Below are positions 18,644 through 28,153 of a stretch of 64,000 nt of DNA, piece by piece (position 1 is the first letter of the stretch; every line of letters starts with the position of its first letter). Location of the stretch: positions 51,001 through 115,000 of the forward strand of contig CAJNDS010002751.1 in assembly GCA_905221605.1 (NCBI GenBank). The letters run 5' to 3'. The notes below the pieces were generated by a model. That model had not been told where the DNA came from. It did no database searches and worked only from the letters and a program-made list of their open reading frames with translations. The translations under genes were made by a program, and so were the position numbers. Source of the stretch: Symbiodinium natans (Eukaryota > Sar > Dinophyceae > Suessiales > Symbiodiniaceae).

Positions 18644-20066
18644 TTAAAGCATCTTGATGACGCAATGCAACATTGGTGTCGTTCGTTTCTTGACACCCAC
18701 TGAATTCCACAGTGACGTCTCTGCCGAAGGACAGTGACTTTGATTGACCAGAGGTCTCACAATGGCTTTCTTGAAGGGACGGTCCTGGGTGGCTATCCCT
18801 CACACTGTCTGAACCCTGTGACCCTAACCCTAACTGTGGTGGTTTGCAAGCTGATTGCACCGGCCATTCGGGCGTATCTTCTCCTGAATCGACTGTAGGG
18901 CCTTGAGACATTCCTTGTGCTGAGGAAGTCGGAGTGTTCCTATCGTCCCCAGGTACAACCAGAACAAACCCACCGTTGGCTTGTTGGTTTGGCAAGGCTA
19001 GGGTCACCCGCTTAGGGTTCTGAGGACTAACCCATATATTATCGGCAGGGCCAGGAAAGTAGGCATGTGACATCCCACAGCTCGCGTGCTCGGGCAAACC
19101 AGGCCGCGGTGCCTCAGGGACCTCCTCGGGGACGCCGGAACCTAGGGAACCCTTATAATCACCTAAGGTGGCCTTGAAATTGGCTGCCCTACCTCCTACA
19201 TCGGTATCTACACAAACATCGCTCTTCCGCGTGGACGGTATTCGTCCGAGGCTACTTAAACCTACAAACTCCTCCTGCCGTGACGTCTGTACACCTTCGA
19301 GCTCCTCGATCAGAGGCATGAGTGGATCAGGCCGACAAGTCCCAACCCCCTCATGCGTCTGATCCCTTAAGGATCCATCAGTCAGAGGTCTTGGTACCTG
19401 CTCTTCTCGAACCCAGCTCTCCACGAAACCGGAGTCCACATCCGTTCCTCCAGCAGCGCTCTTGAGCCCATGGGTCTCCCGGGTGCCAGTCATCTCCTCG
19501 GCAGGATCGCAGCCATACATTGAATACTGCAATACCCTGCCCTGAGTCGCGAGGCCAGATGTACAGTCATACCCCGTTGACGAGAACTCCAGAGCCCTTT
19601 GCGCCACTCCACCACTTACTCCAGGTTGTCTATCCTTTACCATGCCATTGCTTCCACACTGATCAGTAAGATTTTCTTGACTGTCTGAATCTACACACGT
19701 GGGCATATTCCGCCTCTGCATCCTCCCAGCTTCCAGCAAAACACCACGTTCTTCCAACACATCTACGGTGAAGGGTAATGGCATTTCGCCACTGGGGCTG
19801 ATGCTCCATTGCACAAGTTCAGAAGAGACATCTTTGCTGTTATCGCTGGAAGACCATCCTGGCTCAGCCTCGAAATCAACAGAAAAACACATGCAGCAAC
19901 TGCCGCAACCAGCTCTCAGCCCATCCATGGCACCATGGTGGGTACCTCTTCCCTGGTCCGCAGTTTCCACGTCAGTTGTCGGGCTTGCTAGCCGTTCCTC
20001 CAGGATATTGCTCCTGCGGCCATACGCAGCTGAGCGTAATTTGGGCTCATGACCTTTGGAAGCCAT
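18561..20066 (-). CDS. Retroelement ORF1, 501 codons, starts inside the 5' LTR
   Basis: The ATG lies within the last twelve bases of the 5' LTR (MASK...), so the primer-binding site is inside the coding region. The protein has a cysteine cluster (CGSCCMCF) near residue 55 and is otherwise acidic and Ser/Gly-rich. No domain recognised. It overlaps ORF2 by 83 bp in a different frame, which may be a mutation or a frameshift arrangement like gag-pol. I cannot tell which. Confidence 0.65.
   Translation of the reverse strand: MASKGHEPKLRSAAYGRRSNILEERLASPTTDVETADQGRGTHHGAMDGLRAGCGSCCMCFSVDFEAEPGWSSSDNSKDVSSELVQWSISPSGEMPLPFTVDVLEERGVLLEAGRMQRRNMPTCVDSDSQENLTDQCGSNGMVKDRQPGVSGGVAQRALEFSSTGYDCTSGLATQGRVLQYSMYGCDPAEEMTGTRETHGLKSAAGGTDVDSGFVESWVREEQVPRPLTDGSLRDQTHEGVGTCRPDPLMPLIEELEGVQTSRQEEFVGLSSLGRIPSTRKSDVCVDTDVGGRAANFKATLGDYKGSLGSGVPEEVPEAPRPGLPEHASCGMSHAYFPGPADNIWVSPQNPKRVTLALPNQQANGGFVLVVPGDDRNTPTSSAQGMSQGPTVDSGEDTPEWPVQSACKPPQLGLGSQGSDSVRDSHPGPSLQESHCETSGQSKSLSFGRDVTVEFSGCQETNDTNVALRHQDALSATGSRMVRLQRPRRLDPCLHEARNAY
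20042..20054 (-). promoter_or_regulatory. Primer-binding site, tRNA-Met anticodon-arm type
   Basis: On the minus strand GGTCATGAGCCCA directly follows the 5' LTR. It is complementary to a sequence TGGGCTCATGACC that looks like a methionine tRNA anticodon arm (CAT anticodon). Known: Drosophila copia primes from an internal tRNA-iMet fragment with a very similar site. One or two mismatches to standard initiator tRNA remain unexplained. Confidence 0.6.
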
Positions 20067-20333
20067 GGGCTCTCACGGCGCTCCTTTTCTCAGGACCATG
20101 CCTCGTACACGAGGGTTCAGCTACACACAACAGCGAAAGCAACAAGATGGCTAACGCTTCTGACTATACACTAGGATTTCGTTTTGAAAAAAGGCTATAC
20201 AAGTTCTACTCAACCTATCTTTACTTGGCCAACCTACGGGTGCACCTGGGGTCTAAACCCTATAGCTGAGGAGGCACTTAGGCCAAGGAGCTGCGGTGCT
20301 TTCTTCCATACATGCTGCATGTGCCGATCCACA
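20055..20333 (-). repeat. 5' LTR of the retroelement
   Basis: 279 bp, one-base indel from the copy at 8380-8659. It supplies the first codons of ORF1. No TATA-like promoter is evident, which is not unusual for dinoflagellates. Confidence 0.9.
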
Positions 20334-20413
20334 CCCTAAACCCTAAACCCTAAACCCTAAACCCTAAACCCTAAACCCTAAACCCTAAACCCTAAACCCT
20401 AAACCCTAAACCC
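20334..20413. repeat. (CCCTAAA)n array, right part
   Basis: About eleven perfect units continuing the array broken by the retroelement, leading into the exon at 20421. Confidence 0.95.
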
Positions 20414-20420
20414 TCCCTAG

Positions 20421-20490
20421 AAGCTGAGAGAGGGCTTTCTGAGAAAACGGGTGTCCCTGGGTCAGGCATCTTTGAACTTTGGGCATCAAG
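20421..20490 (+). CDS. Candidate exon
   Basis: AG at the array edge (CCCTAG), then a frame reading EAERGLSEKTGVPGS then GIFELWASSE. The right end is unclear because a dispersed repeat begins near 20495. Two frames are open. Confidence 0.4.
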
Positions 20491-20494
20491 TGAA

Positions 20495-20600
20495 CCCCAA
20501 AGAGGGCTTATGGTTTTAGATGCCTTAATAGGAATTGTAGTAGTCTAGGGTATATGGCCCCAATTTTAGGGTTCATGTGGTCCCCAGGAAACAACACGGC
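20495..20600. repeat. Dispersed repeat family H, intact copy
   Basis: Matches the two halves found at 34715-34767 and 34852-34920, where a family B element interrupts it. Contains CTTAATAGGAATTG and GGGTATATGGCCCCAATTTTA. No ORF. Confidence 0.6.
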
Positions 20601-20718
20601 ATGACACCTTTGACCAGCAGGAAAGAGCGTCTGCATAAAAGCTTTTTAAAGTAGGTCTATCTGGTCTGGCCTAAACTGAACCCTAGACCCTATACTCTAA
20701 ACTCTAAACCTATAGCAG

Positions 20719-20769
20719 CCTTGTGTTTCCGATGCGAGGTGCCGATAGACGCGTTGTGGCTGCTCCCCG
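20719..20769 (+). CDS. Candidate exon
   Basis: Acceptor TATAGCAG, then a frame reading ALCFRCEVPIDALWL then LP, then GTTTAC as donor. A short exon with plausible codon use and no recognised family. Confidence 0.5.
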
Positions 20770-20859
20770 GTTTACATACTGGAGTTTGAGGGTTTGAGGT
20801 TTTATAAGTAAGGTTCCCACGTTCTCTTCGGCTGTCTCCTCGATGTTGCACTACTGAGC

Positions 20860-20930
20860 CCTAGGCCCCAAACCCTAAACCCTAAACCCTTAACTAACTC
20901 TAAACCCTAAACCCTGAAACCCCAAGCCTT
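20860..20930. repeat. (CCCTAAA)n array, degenerate
   Basis: About eight partly degenerate units. The next array, at 20995-21015, is of TTTAGGG type. Confidence 0.8.
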
Positions 20931-21168
20931 TGGAGGGGTCCGAGGTGTTCTGACAAGAGGTCAAGGGTTCGAGGTTCAGAAGGGATTGGGAGCTTAGGGT
21001 TTAGGGTTTAAGGATTTGGGGCGCCCGGACGTAACCACGACATACTGACCTCCACGATACTGTGTTGGCAATGAAGTTGAAAGTTAAGTCGCGGTGGGTT
21101 TTTTGCCGTTGCGAAGTCAACAGCAAGTAACTTCATACCATTGTTCTGATTTCTGGTCCTATCTGCAG

Positions 21169-21231
21169 GGAGAACTCCCGTCTGCATGGATGGAGATGCT
21201 ATCGGTTACTATCATGAACCGACGGAAGGCG
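21169..21231 (+). CDS. Candidate exon, possibly pectinacetylesterase-like
   Basis: Acceptor CCTATCTGCAG. The frame reads RTPVCMDGDAIGYYH then EPTEG and stays open to a TGA near 21343. CxDGxxxGYY resembles the N-terminal motif of pectinacetylesterase/Notum proteins (CLDGSPPGYY), but the next residues lack the expected GGGWC, so the family is a weak guess. A GT at 21232 could be the donor. Confidence 0.45.
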
Positions 21232-21632
21232 GTGCTCTTTCAAAAGTGCGTACCTTCCTGCCATGGCTTTTTGGAAACTTGGCTTCTGGAAAAGCAGAAG
21301 AGCATCACCCTCCACGGTACGGAAGAAACCCTGAGCCTTGAAACCTGAAAGCCGCGCACCCGCACACACAGCCCAGACCTCCAAAGCCCCAAACTCTTCC
21401 CCAACTTCGGATCTCCCCAAATGCTTCCTCAACATACTCCACAAACCCTAAACCTTAAAACCCTACTTACGCCCCTACCGTAAGAACCCCAAACCTACCT
21501 TCTTGTAGGTTACCTAGGAATCCTATAAAGGGTTTAATGGTAATAACATACCAAAAAGTAGGGTTACGACCAGGCCGCAGCTTTGCGCTTGGCCGATGCA
21601 GGTGGCAGGTCCGAGACCACCCTTGTTTTGGC

Positions 21633-21741
21633 TCGGGGGGGGGGGGTGGGGGGGGGGGGGTGGGTGGGGGGGTGGTGGGGGTGGGGGGGGGTGGGGGGGG
21701 GGGGGTGGGGGGTGGGGGGGGGGGGGTGGGGGGGGGGGGGT
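21633..21741. repeat. Poly-G/GGGGT tract
   Basis: Over 100 bp of G runs broken by single Ts. Open frames here are low-complexity artefacts. Such a run is strongly quadruplex-forming and prone to assembly error. Confidence 0.9.
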
Positions 21742-22187
21742 TGCGCGTTACTGGTGCAATCTGACTTGTTTCAAAAATAGAAGCTTATAGTCGCAATGAC
21801 CATTCGCGTTTGTTTAAGGCCCTAAACCCTAAACCCGAAACCCTACACCCTAAACCCTAAACCCTAAACCTGAAACCCTACACGTCTCTCACCGAGTTTA
21901 ACGTCGGTTTTGCAGGATCTTGGGCTTTGCAAGGTTTTTGAAGCCTATGGCGTTGAGGGCCTAAGGGTTTGTAGGCTGCATCTACATCCATATATATATA
22001 TATACACATATATAGATATAGATGTATATATACGCATTAGTACGATGGGCACTATCAATATTCCGCGCTTGTTTTGCGTGGCAAGACACATTTTTTGCAA
22101 TGTTGGGGGGTGCCAGCAAAGGCAAATTCTAAGTCCTTGCAGTCTGCATCCCTTGCGTGGTTCGAGACTTAGGGTTTAGAGTACGAG

Positions 22188-22313
22188 GTGCCGGAAATCC
22201 CTACTTCTCTATCGTGAGCTACCTAGTCGGTCAATAGGTTCCGATCAGGTGGAACAATGCCGAAGTCCTCTGCACTTCTTACACCCAAATCCGAGCCTCA
22301 GCCTTCCTCGGCC
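22188..22313 (+). CDS. Candidate exon
   Basis: After an AG at 22186-22187, CRKSLLLYRELPSRS then IGSDQVEQCRSPLHF is open for 42 codons up to a GTAAAA donor. Followed by a long CCCTAAA array. No family recognised. Confidence 0.55.
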
Positions 22314-22351
22314 GTAAAACTAAGGTTGGAACCATGGGCCCTTAGTATGGT

Positions 22352-22486
22352 CCCTAAACCCTAAACCCTAAACCCTAAACCCTAAACCCTAAACCCTAAA
22401 CCCTAAACCCTAAACCCTAAACCCTAAACCCTAAACCCTAAACCCTAAACCCTAAACCCTAAACCCTAAACCCTAAACCCTAAACC
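22352..22486. repeat. (CCCTAAA)n array, long
   Basis: Nineteen nearly perfect units. Confidence 0.97.
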
Positions 22487-22494
22487 GAAAGCAG

Positions 22495-22593
22495 GGGAAC
22501 CCAGGGCGTGGGCCTTGAACCCGTTCCGCAGGCCGCAGGACTTCCTGGACCTGTGGGGTGCCCTGAAGGCCACACCTTGTGTTTCACGCCCGG
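22495..22593 (+). CDS. Candidate exon between arrays
   Basis: Acceptor CCGAAAGCAG at the array edge, frame EPRAWALNPFRRPQD then FLDLWGALKATPCVS, then donor GTTTAG from the following array. A clean example of the polarity rule. Function unknown. Confidence 0.65.
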
Positions 22594-22740
22594 GTTTAGG
22601 GTTTAGGGTTTAGGGTTTAGGGTTTAGGGTTTAGAGTTTAGGGTTTCACGTTTAGGGGGTTTAGGGGGTTTAGGGGGTTTAGGGGGTTTACGGGGTTTAC
22701 GGGGTGTACGGGGTTTAGGGGGTTTAGGGGGTTTAGGACG
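22594..22740. repeat. (TTTAGGG)n grading into 8-mer TTTAGGGG units
   Basis: First about seven 7-mers, then about nine 8-mers (GGGGTTTA), showing a change of unit length inside one array. Confidence 0.95.
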
Positions 22741-23214
22741 GGGTTTCTGAGTTCTCAGGCCTAAACCCTCAATCTTAACCCAACACGAAGCTCCAAGCCA
22801 TAAACTCTAAACCCCAGCCCTGAACCCTACACCCTAGCTGGTCGAGGGTCTCGAGGGCGTTGAATGAGGCTTCTGGCTTCCAGGGTATGGTTGATCTCAA
22901 TTCTGAGCCCTGTCAACAGGGAGTAGAGCCCTTTTTTATGGCTAGGAATGAGGGCTTGGGATTGAGGGTGTAGGGTTTAGGGTTTACGGTTTAGGGCTTA
23001 GGGTCCACAACTTAGGTCTGCCCTGTGGGGTGCGGCCGTTGCCCGCAAGCGCAAGCCCCCAAACCCGAAGCCCCTAACTCGGCTCCCCAAAGGTTGACGC
23101 CCAAGCACCAGACTCGAAACCCTAAACCTTAAAACTTTTGGACAGTTTCAGCTAGCTACCTTCAGAACGAGGAGTCATTTTTCCCAAGCGTCCATGTGCC
23201 CATAGAGTACATAC

Positions 23215-23430
23215 TCTTGGGCCTTAAATCTACTACTTAGTAGCTGAGTACGTGATGTGCCAGCCTTTGGGGTAGACAGAATCCTACCATAGTTGAAAGG
23301 TTAATCTTTTTTGGCCCAGGGTATTCCGCAACTCGGACTACCCTCTGCTCCTGCTTGTTTTTGTTCTGGGCCCCCTTGTAAAGTAACCAAGAAAAGGGTA
23401 CCCGTATTTTGATAAAATGGATACTGGCTT
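23215..23430. repeat. Dispersed repeat family E relative
   Basis: Contains CCCCCTTGTAAAGTAACCAAGAAAAGG..GTACCC, related to segments near 34480, 37570, 42600, 42820 and 49225. No gene seen from 22740 to 23700 apart from degenerate telomere words. Confidence 0.45.
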
Positions 23431-23717
23431 CCAAGATTGAGGCCCAAGTGTACACTATGTGGCCACACATGGACCCCCTGAGGGATTTGAGACTTGTGGA
23501 AGCTCAAAATGGCTGAGAAGAGGCTTCTACAATGAGCAGCTCGACTTTGACTGTCCTCTTGAAACACCAACAACCACAAACTCCCTAGCAGCCCACACCT
23601 GAACTCCAAACTCGGGGGTTTAGGGTTTAGGGTTTAGGGCTTGGGGTTTAGGGTTGTTTAGGGTAACCCACTTAACCCCCCCCCTCCCCCGCACCTCAAC
23701 CCCACCGAACTCCGAAG

Positions 23718-23790
23718 GCGGCAAAGGCCCTCAGCGAGGCGGCAGGGCTCTTGGATGCCGGAGTGCCGCCGGAGGCTACTGCTTTGCAGG
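23718..23790 (+). CDS. Candidate exon ending in array donor
   Basis: AG at 23716-23717, then a frame reading AAKALSEAAGLLDAG then VPPEATALQ. It ends CAGG followed by GTTTAG. Alanine-rich and helical, resembling a small repeat-domain segment. No family named. Confidence 0.6.
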
Positions 23791-23862
23791 GTTTAGGGTT
23801 TAGGGTTTAGGGTTTAGGGTTTAGGGTTTAGGGTTTAGGGTTTAGGGTTTAGGGTTTAGGGT
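23789..23862. repeat. (TTTAGGG)n array
   Basis: Eleven units starting exactly at the exon end. Confidence 0.97.
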
Positions 23863-24469
23863 TTTAGCGTTGAAGGAGGTTTGGGTTTAACAGGCACATC
23901 GGTATTTGGTGTTTTTGTTTTTTGTATATCTTCTTTCTTGTTATCTTAATTTTAACAAGGGTCCTTAAGCAAGCAGTAGCTAGGGTTTGGGGTGATCGTA
24001 CATAAAGCAGTGGTTTAGGGCGTAGGCTTTTTAACTTAGGGTTCTGCAGTGTGAGGGAGTGGAAGGAAGCTTGCTTAGGGTTTAGGGTTCCGAGAGGCTC
24101 TGGCAATGAGAGTCTTTGCAAGGTAAGGTCTAAAGGTCTGAATTTGAATTCCACACCCTCAACCCCGAACCCCAAGCCCTACGCCCTAAACCCCGAAGCC
24201 TTCAACCCTCAACTACAAACTACCCTATCTAAACCCTTAGCGTTTAGATGTCATTGAGGGCTTCGGAACCCCAAACTACAAAAAGACAAGGGCCGCCAGC
24301 CCGCTGGGCATATGAAGGCCCAGAAGAGGCCTCTCCAAGATGTTCACCACGCCCTGAGAGAGCCCTAAGACTCCAAAGCCTGTTTAGGGCGGAATGCTGC
24401 ACATCTCAACATATCTCAACGCCTTCGTAGCACAGTCCTTAGCACTTCAGTGGCCTCAACCACTCTGGG

Positions 24470-24675
24470 GTCCAGGGTTGAAGTTCCGGGCTCCTTCGTC
24501 CAAGGAGAGGGCGGCCAGAGCTGCTGCAGCTGACGCGTTCCTGGCAGCGCTCAGAGCCGCTGCCGCGTCCGATGCTGCAAGGGCATTGTCCATGGAGCTG
24601 CCCAGACATCTGGGCCAACACCAAGACCATGAAGCTCTCGCCCACCAACCTGCAGTTGTGTCAGGGTATCCCTGA
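24470..24675 (+). CDS. Possible Ala-rich exon
   Basis: An open frame reading SSKERAARAAAADAF then LAALRAAAASDAARA is followed by MELPRHLGQHQDHEA. The opposite strand is also open, as expected for GC-rich alanine runs, so strand and borders are uncertain. An earlier segment (24291-24363, GRQPAGHMKAQKRPL) may be another exon. Confidence 0.35.
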
Positions 24676-24759
24676 GGCAGGTCGGGGTGGCCAAGTGCTA
24701 TCCCGCACACCCCCGGTACGGAGATGGTGTTGCTGCTACTGCTGCTGGCATCGCTTTAA

Positions 24760-25395
24760 ACCCTATGGACCCTATAAACCCTACAAACCCTAAACCCTAG
24801 ACCCTATAGACCCTATAAACCCTACAAACCCTAAACCCAAATAGTAGCTCCACGCCGCTCCCCATGGCCTGACCCTTATAAGAGGAACTTGTGGGCCTTT
24901 CAGAAGAGTTAGGAGGGGGGGGGTCTCTGGGTCAACCCTAAACTCTATAAAGCCCTATAAACCTTATAAGCCCTATACCTGTAAGCCCTATAAACTAGGT
25001 AAGCCCCACAAACCCTATGAACCCTATACCCCCTATCAACCCCAAAGAACCTATAAGCCCTATCAACTCTAAAAGAGCCACAAACCCTTTAAAGACCCTA
25101 TAAACCCTGTACAAACCCTATAAACCCTCCTAATTAACCCCTGAGTAAACCCCAACTAAACCCAATTAAACCCTCTCCACCAGGCCCTTGACCCTAGTCC
25201 CTATAAGCCCTAAATAAACCCTAACGCCTAAACCCTATACACCTTATAAGCCCTATAACCCGATACACCAGGCCCTTGACCCCAAACCCCATAAACCGTA
25301 AACCCTGAAGCCTGAACCCTATAACCCCTAAGTAAACCCCAAGTAAACCCTAGAAACCCACCCTAAACCCTAAACCCTAAACCCCAGACCCCAGA
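24760..25395. repeat. CCCTATAAA-type array, degenerate
   Basis: About 600 bp dominated by CCCTATAAA, CCCTAAA and hybrids. C-rich orientation precedes the exon at 25402, as the polarity rule predicts. No gene within. Confidence 0.85.
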
Positions 25396-25401
25396 CGCCA
25401 G

Positions 25402-25479
25402 GCCCTTGACCGGGTTCTTGGATCCTCCAGCCTGTGCACCGCCTTGGTGCGGCGCCGGCTGGCCAGGAGCGGGGGCTGA
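25402..25479 (+). CDS. Candidate exon
   Basis: AG at 25400-25401, then a frame reading ALDRVLGSSSLCTAL then VRRRLARSGG and TGA. TTTAGGG array follows at 25510. Could be terminal. No family recognised. Confidence 0.5.
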   Translation, partial: ALDRVLGSSSLCTALVRRRLARSGG

Positions 25480-25689
25480 GCCTCGGCAACGCACTGCAGA
25501 GATTTTTTGTTTGGGGTTTTGGGCTTAGGGTTTAGGGTTTAGGGTTGAGGGCTTAGGGTTCAGGGTTTAGCGTTTCGAGTAATATGTTCCTTATTTGGGT
25601 TTACAAGGGAACACATCTTCCAATATTTGTGCTCTCTCTTAAAGGCCGACCCAGTAGGGACTCCATTTTGAGGGTTTGGGCTTCGCTTT

Positions 25690-25890
25690 CTCTGAAGCCC
25701 CCCTTCGGCTCATGAGAACGAAGGGGCCTTCGAAGGCTTCAAAGGCTTCGAAGGAAGGACGAGGCCCCTTCGTCCTCACCTTCGAAGCCTTCGAAGCCCC
25801 CTCCCCCTTCGTCCTCGCCTTCGAAGTCTTCGAAGCCCCCTTCGTCCTCACCTTCGAAGCTCCCTTCGTCCTTACCCTTCGAAGCCTTCC
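25690..25890. repeat. CTTCGAAGG dyad cluster
   Basis: At least eight CTTCGAAG-type palindromes alternate with CCCCTTCGTCCTC on one side and the complement on the other, so the block folds on itself. Its open frames (FEAFEAP, KASKASK) are repeat artefacts. Confidence 0.7.
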
Positions 25891-26329
25891 AACGGAGCAG
25901 TGAGTAGAAGCCTTGAGGCCCTTACACCAACAGGGAGGTCCCTTGGAAACCTCACGCAGCGATTGGGAAGCATGGAGCTTCTCCAGTTTCCAAAGCTCTG
26001 CTGAAAGCTCTGCTGGGCCAGGACTCACAGCACAAAGACTGGGTGGTGGCACAACCTCCGACTTTTGCCCTCATGACAGACAATGACAAACAGCACCTGG
26101 AACCTTGCAGTCTGGAGAATGGGGACACTTTCGATCTTCAATCTGATCAACCATTGAGGGCGGAACACACTAAAGATGAGTTCCGCAGGAGGGGGGAACA
26201 CATTAAATGTCACTAAAGGAGCTTTGTTTGCTGCGCTTTTTCAAGTTGTTCATGGGGTGGGGCTTGTACACCGCAAAGAGGGCCGAACAATAACTTGAGC
26301 GTGGAGTGTTGGGAGTTCGCTTGCTTGGG

Positions 26330-26402
26330 AGCCCTAATCCCTAAGCCCTAAGCCCTAAACCCTAGACCCTATACCCTAAACCCTAAACCCTAAACCCTAA
26401 AA
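26330..26402. repeat. (CCCTAAA)n array
   Basis: About ten units, the first few degenerate. 25900-26330 carries open frames but nothing I can support as a gene. Confidence 0.9.
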
Positions 26403-26435
26403 AAATGGGTATCACATCGACAGTTTCTTGTTAAG

Positions 26436-26471
26436 AGTCCGGCCAACGAAGTCGAAGTGCCGTCGTATCAG
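26436..26471 (+). CDS. Candidate 36-nt exon
   Basis: Acceptor TTTCTTGTTAAG, then twelve codons SPANEVEVPSYQ, then donor GTGGAG. Both sites are good and the array lies just upstream. Confidence 0.5.
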
Positions 26472-26479
26472 GTGGAGTT

Positions 26480-26870
26480 TAGTTTTTTGTTCATCGGGCG
26501 AACCCCAAACACCCCGTAAGGCTTTTCATGTCCAAACCTGATTCGAAGGTTTCGGCCCTACTTGAAGGGCGTTAGCCATAAACCCTAAAGCCCTAAACCC
26601 TAAATCCTGAACCTTATAACCCCTCTTTTTGGTTGGGGGTGTAGGGTCTTGCGGGCCTGGGGCTTCTAGGGTTTAGCAGCTTTGGACGTGCTGGTCGCCA
26701 GGGGAAGTGTAGAGTTTCGGGTTTCGGAATGAGGTACTTTTTAGAATACCCTATAAAGTATGTATAGGGGGGGGGGCTATAGGGTACCTAATTTTTTTTA
26801 CATTGCCTACTAGGGACCAGTGGGTTTGAGTTTGAGGTGTCTTTTAGGGACCCCAAAATTAATCCCTGTA
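26480..26870. other. No gene seen
   Basis: Short degenerate telomere words (26578-26615), a G run near 26768 and AT-rich stretches. No exon supported. Confidence 0.6.
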
Positions 26871-26929
26871 AGCCCTAAACCCTAACCCTAAACCCTAAAC
26901 CCTAAGCCCCTACGTATCCTAAACCGCAG

Positions 26930-27016
26930 CCAAGGTGACTCGCAGCTGATGGCGACGCTGGCAGTGAAAGCCAGCGGCAGAGACTCCAAGCACCTTCCGG
27001 CCGCTTGCCGAGAACG
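26930..27016 (+). CDS. Candidate exon
   Basis: Acceptor AACCGCAG after a CCCTAAA array, then a frame reading QGDSQLMATLAVKAS then GRDSKHLPAACRE, then donor GTTTTG leading into TTTAGGG units. No family recognised. Confidence 0.6.
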
Positions 27017-27404
27017 GTTTTGGGTTTAGGGTTCAGGGGTTAGGGTTTAGGGTTTAGGGGTTAGGGGTTAGGGGTTAGGGTTAAGGGTTTAGGATTTAGG
27101 GTTTAGGGTTTAGGGCTCTTGCCGGAGAGAGCCCAAGATTCCCTTGATAAGGGACAGATCTGGCCTTAGCTCAGAATGGAGAAATCCCTTAGCAGTTTAG
27201 GGTAGCGAAGTCCTGAGGAACATGGGATCGTTTAGATCAACCCCGAGGCAAATAGGTTTATGGAAGGAGTGTTCGAAAACAATAGGGTTTAGGCTAGGTA
27301 ACCTGCATTTGTGTGCGGGATCCCTGTTAAGGAGGGCCAAGACGCAAAACGAAGGAGGGGGGGCGGGGGGGTGGGAAGTACCATGGGGCGTCGGAATGGC
27401 TACT

Positions 27405-27490
27405 AGTAATCCCCTGTGGTCCCTTTATAACGATACTATAATAACCCCCCCCAAAAACCTTACTCTCGTTGACAAGGTCCCTATATTAGT
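27405..27490. repeat. Dispersed repeat family G
   Basis: Shares TACTAGTAATCCCC..TGGTCCCTTTATA..ACTATAATAACCCC with 27625-27710, 36247-36312 and 47765-47845. The two first copies bracket the exon at 27502. Confidence 0.55.
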
Positions 27491-27501
27491 TCTCCACTAA
27501 G

Positions 27502-27600
27502 GACGACCACCCAGCCCTGCTGATCTGCCGGGCACGGGAAGCACTCTCGCAGAAGGATGCTGGCCGGAAGCCGCCTTGCAGTGACTGCTTTGGGGCTTTG
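27502..27600 (+). CDS. Candidate exon, cysteine-containing
   Basis: AG at 27500-27501, 33 codons reading DDHPALLICRAREAL then SQKDAGRKPPCSDCF then GAL, donor GTCTTC at 27601. The PCSDCF motif after LLICRAREAL is loosely like the start of SMYD (SET/MYND) proteins, but that is a guess. Lies between two family G repeats instead of telomere arrays. Confidence 0.6.
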
Positions 27601-27941
27601 GTCTTCAATCTAGGCGAACAATTGCTAATAGTATTTCCTTATGGTCCCTTTATAGATGTACTATAATAACCCCAAAACCCTATTTCTAATTATTATTAGA
27701 GTGTTAGCCTCACTGTGGGCCGGCCTTGTCAGACACGCGAGGGGTTATGGCTCTTGCGCCCATGGACATGTGTCGATTTTGGTCGTCTGCTTGGTTTCGC
27801 ATGGTTATGTAGAAAGTAGACATGTCGTCTCTGATTCCTGCAAGACTCTCGCACCCCCTCAACTCTAAACCCAAAGCCGATCTTCTTCTTACGGGTTCTT
27901 AGCGGGGACTGAGGGAACGAGGTACCCTGTATGTTTTTCAG

Positions 27942-28008
27942 CCGCGGCACTCTCAGCCCCACGGGTCTTTCGAGAACAATGTTGCGTGCAACAACGAGCA
28001 AAGCTATA
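27942..28008 (+). CDS. Candidate exon
   Basis: Strong acceptor TGTATGTTTTTCAG, then a frame reading PRHSQPHGSFENNVA then CNNEQSY, then GTGGGG. The exon is bracketed by two near copies of GAGGGAACGAGGTACCCT (27911 and 28018), so it may sit inside a repeat. Confidence 0.5.
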
Positions 28009-28153
28009 GTGGGGAATGAGGGAACAAGGTACCCTCCATTCTCTTTCAAAGGGTAGAGGTAGGGGGATACCAGGTACCTCATTCCCGAATAGGATCAGTG
28101 GGTTTTGGTACGCCCAAAACCCTATAGCCTATAACCCCCGCACGACCCGGAAG

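Larger units (their letters stand above)
8380..20333 (-). mobile_element. LTR retroelement without recognisable pol, in a telomere-type array
   Basis: Seen: near-identical direct repeats at both ends (280 and 279 bp, one indel), a purine tract beside the 3' LTR, a tRNA-Met-like primer site beside the 5' LTR, and CCCTA on both flanks as a possible 5-bp target duplication. All signals orient the element on the minus strand. Three long ORFs fill the interior, but I find no protease, integrase, reverse transcriptase or RNase H motifs (no YxDD, no DDE-type spacing). Known: half-tRNA-Met priming and 5-bp duplications are typical of Ty1/copia elements; non-autonomous elements with only a Gag-like product are described as TR-GAG or LARD types. 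Inferred: a recent, non-autonomous copia-type element. The duplication is weak evidence because the target is itself repetitive. Confidence 0.85.

Noticed and set aside
8375-20338. Treating CCCTA/CCCTA as proof of a target duplication
   Set aside because: Any insertion into a CCCTAAA array would show these bases by chance; it is only consistent with the LTR model.
21169-21231. Firm assignment to the pectinacetylesterase family
   Set aside because: Only the CxDGxxxGYY motif fits; the catalytic GGGWC segment is not found nearby.
21537-21790. Glycine- and tryptophan-rich open frames
   Set aside because: They follow a G/T homopolymer tract in three frames at once.
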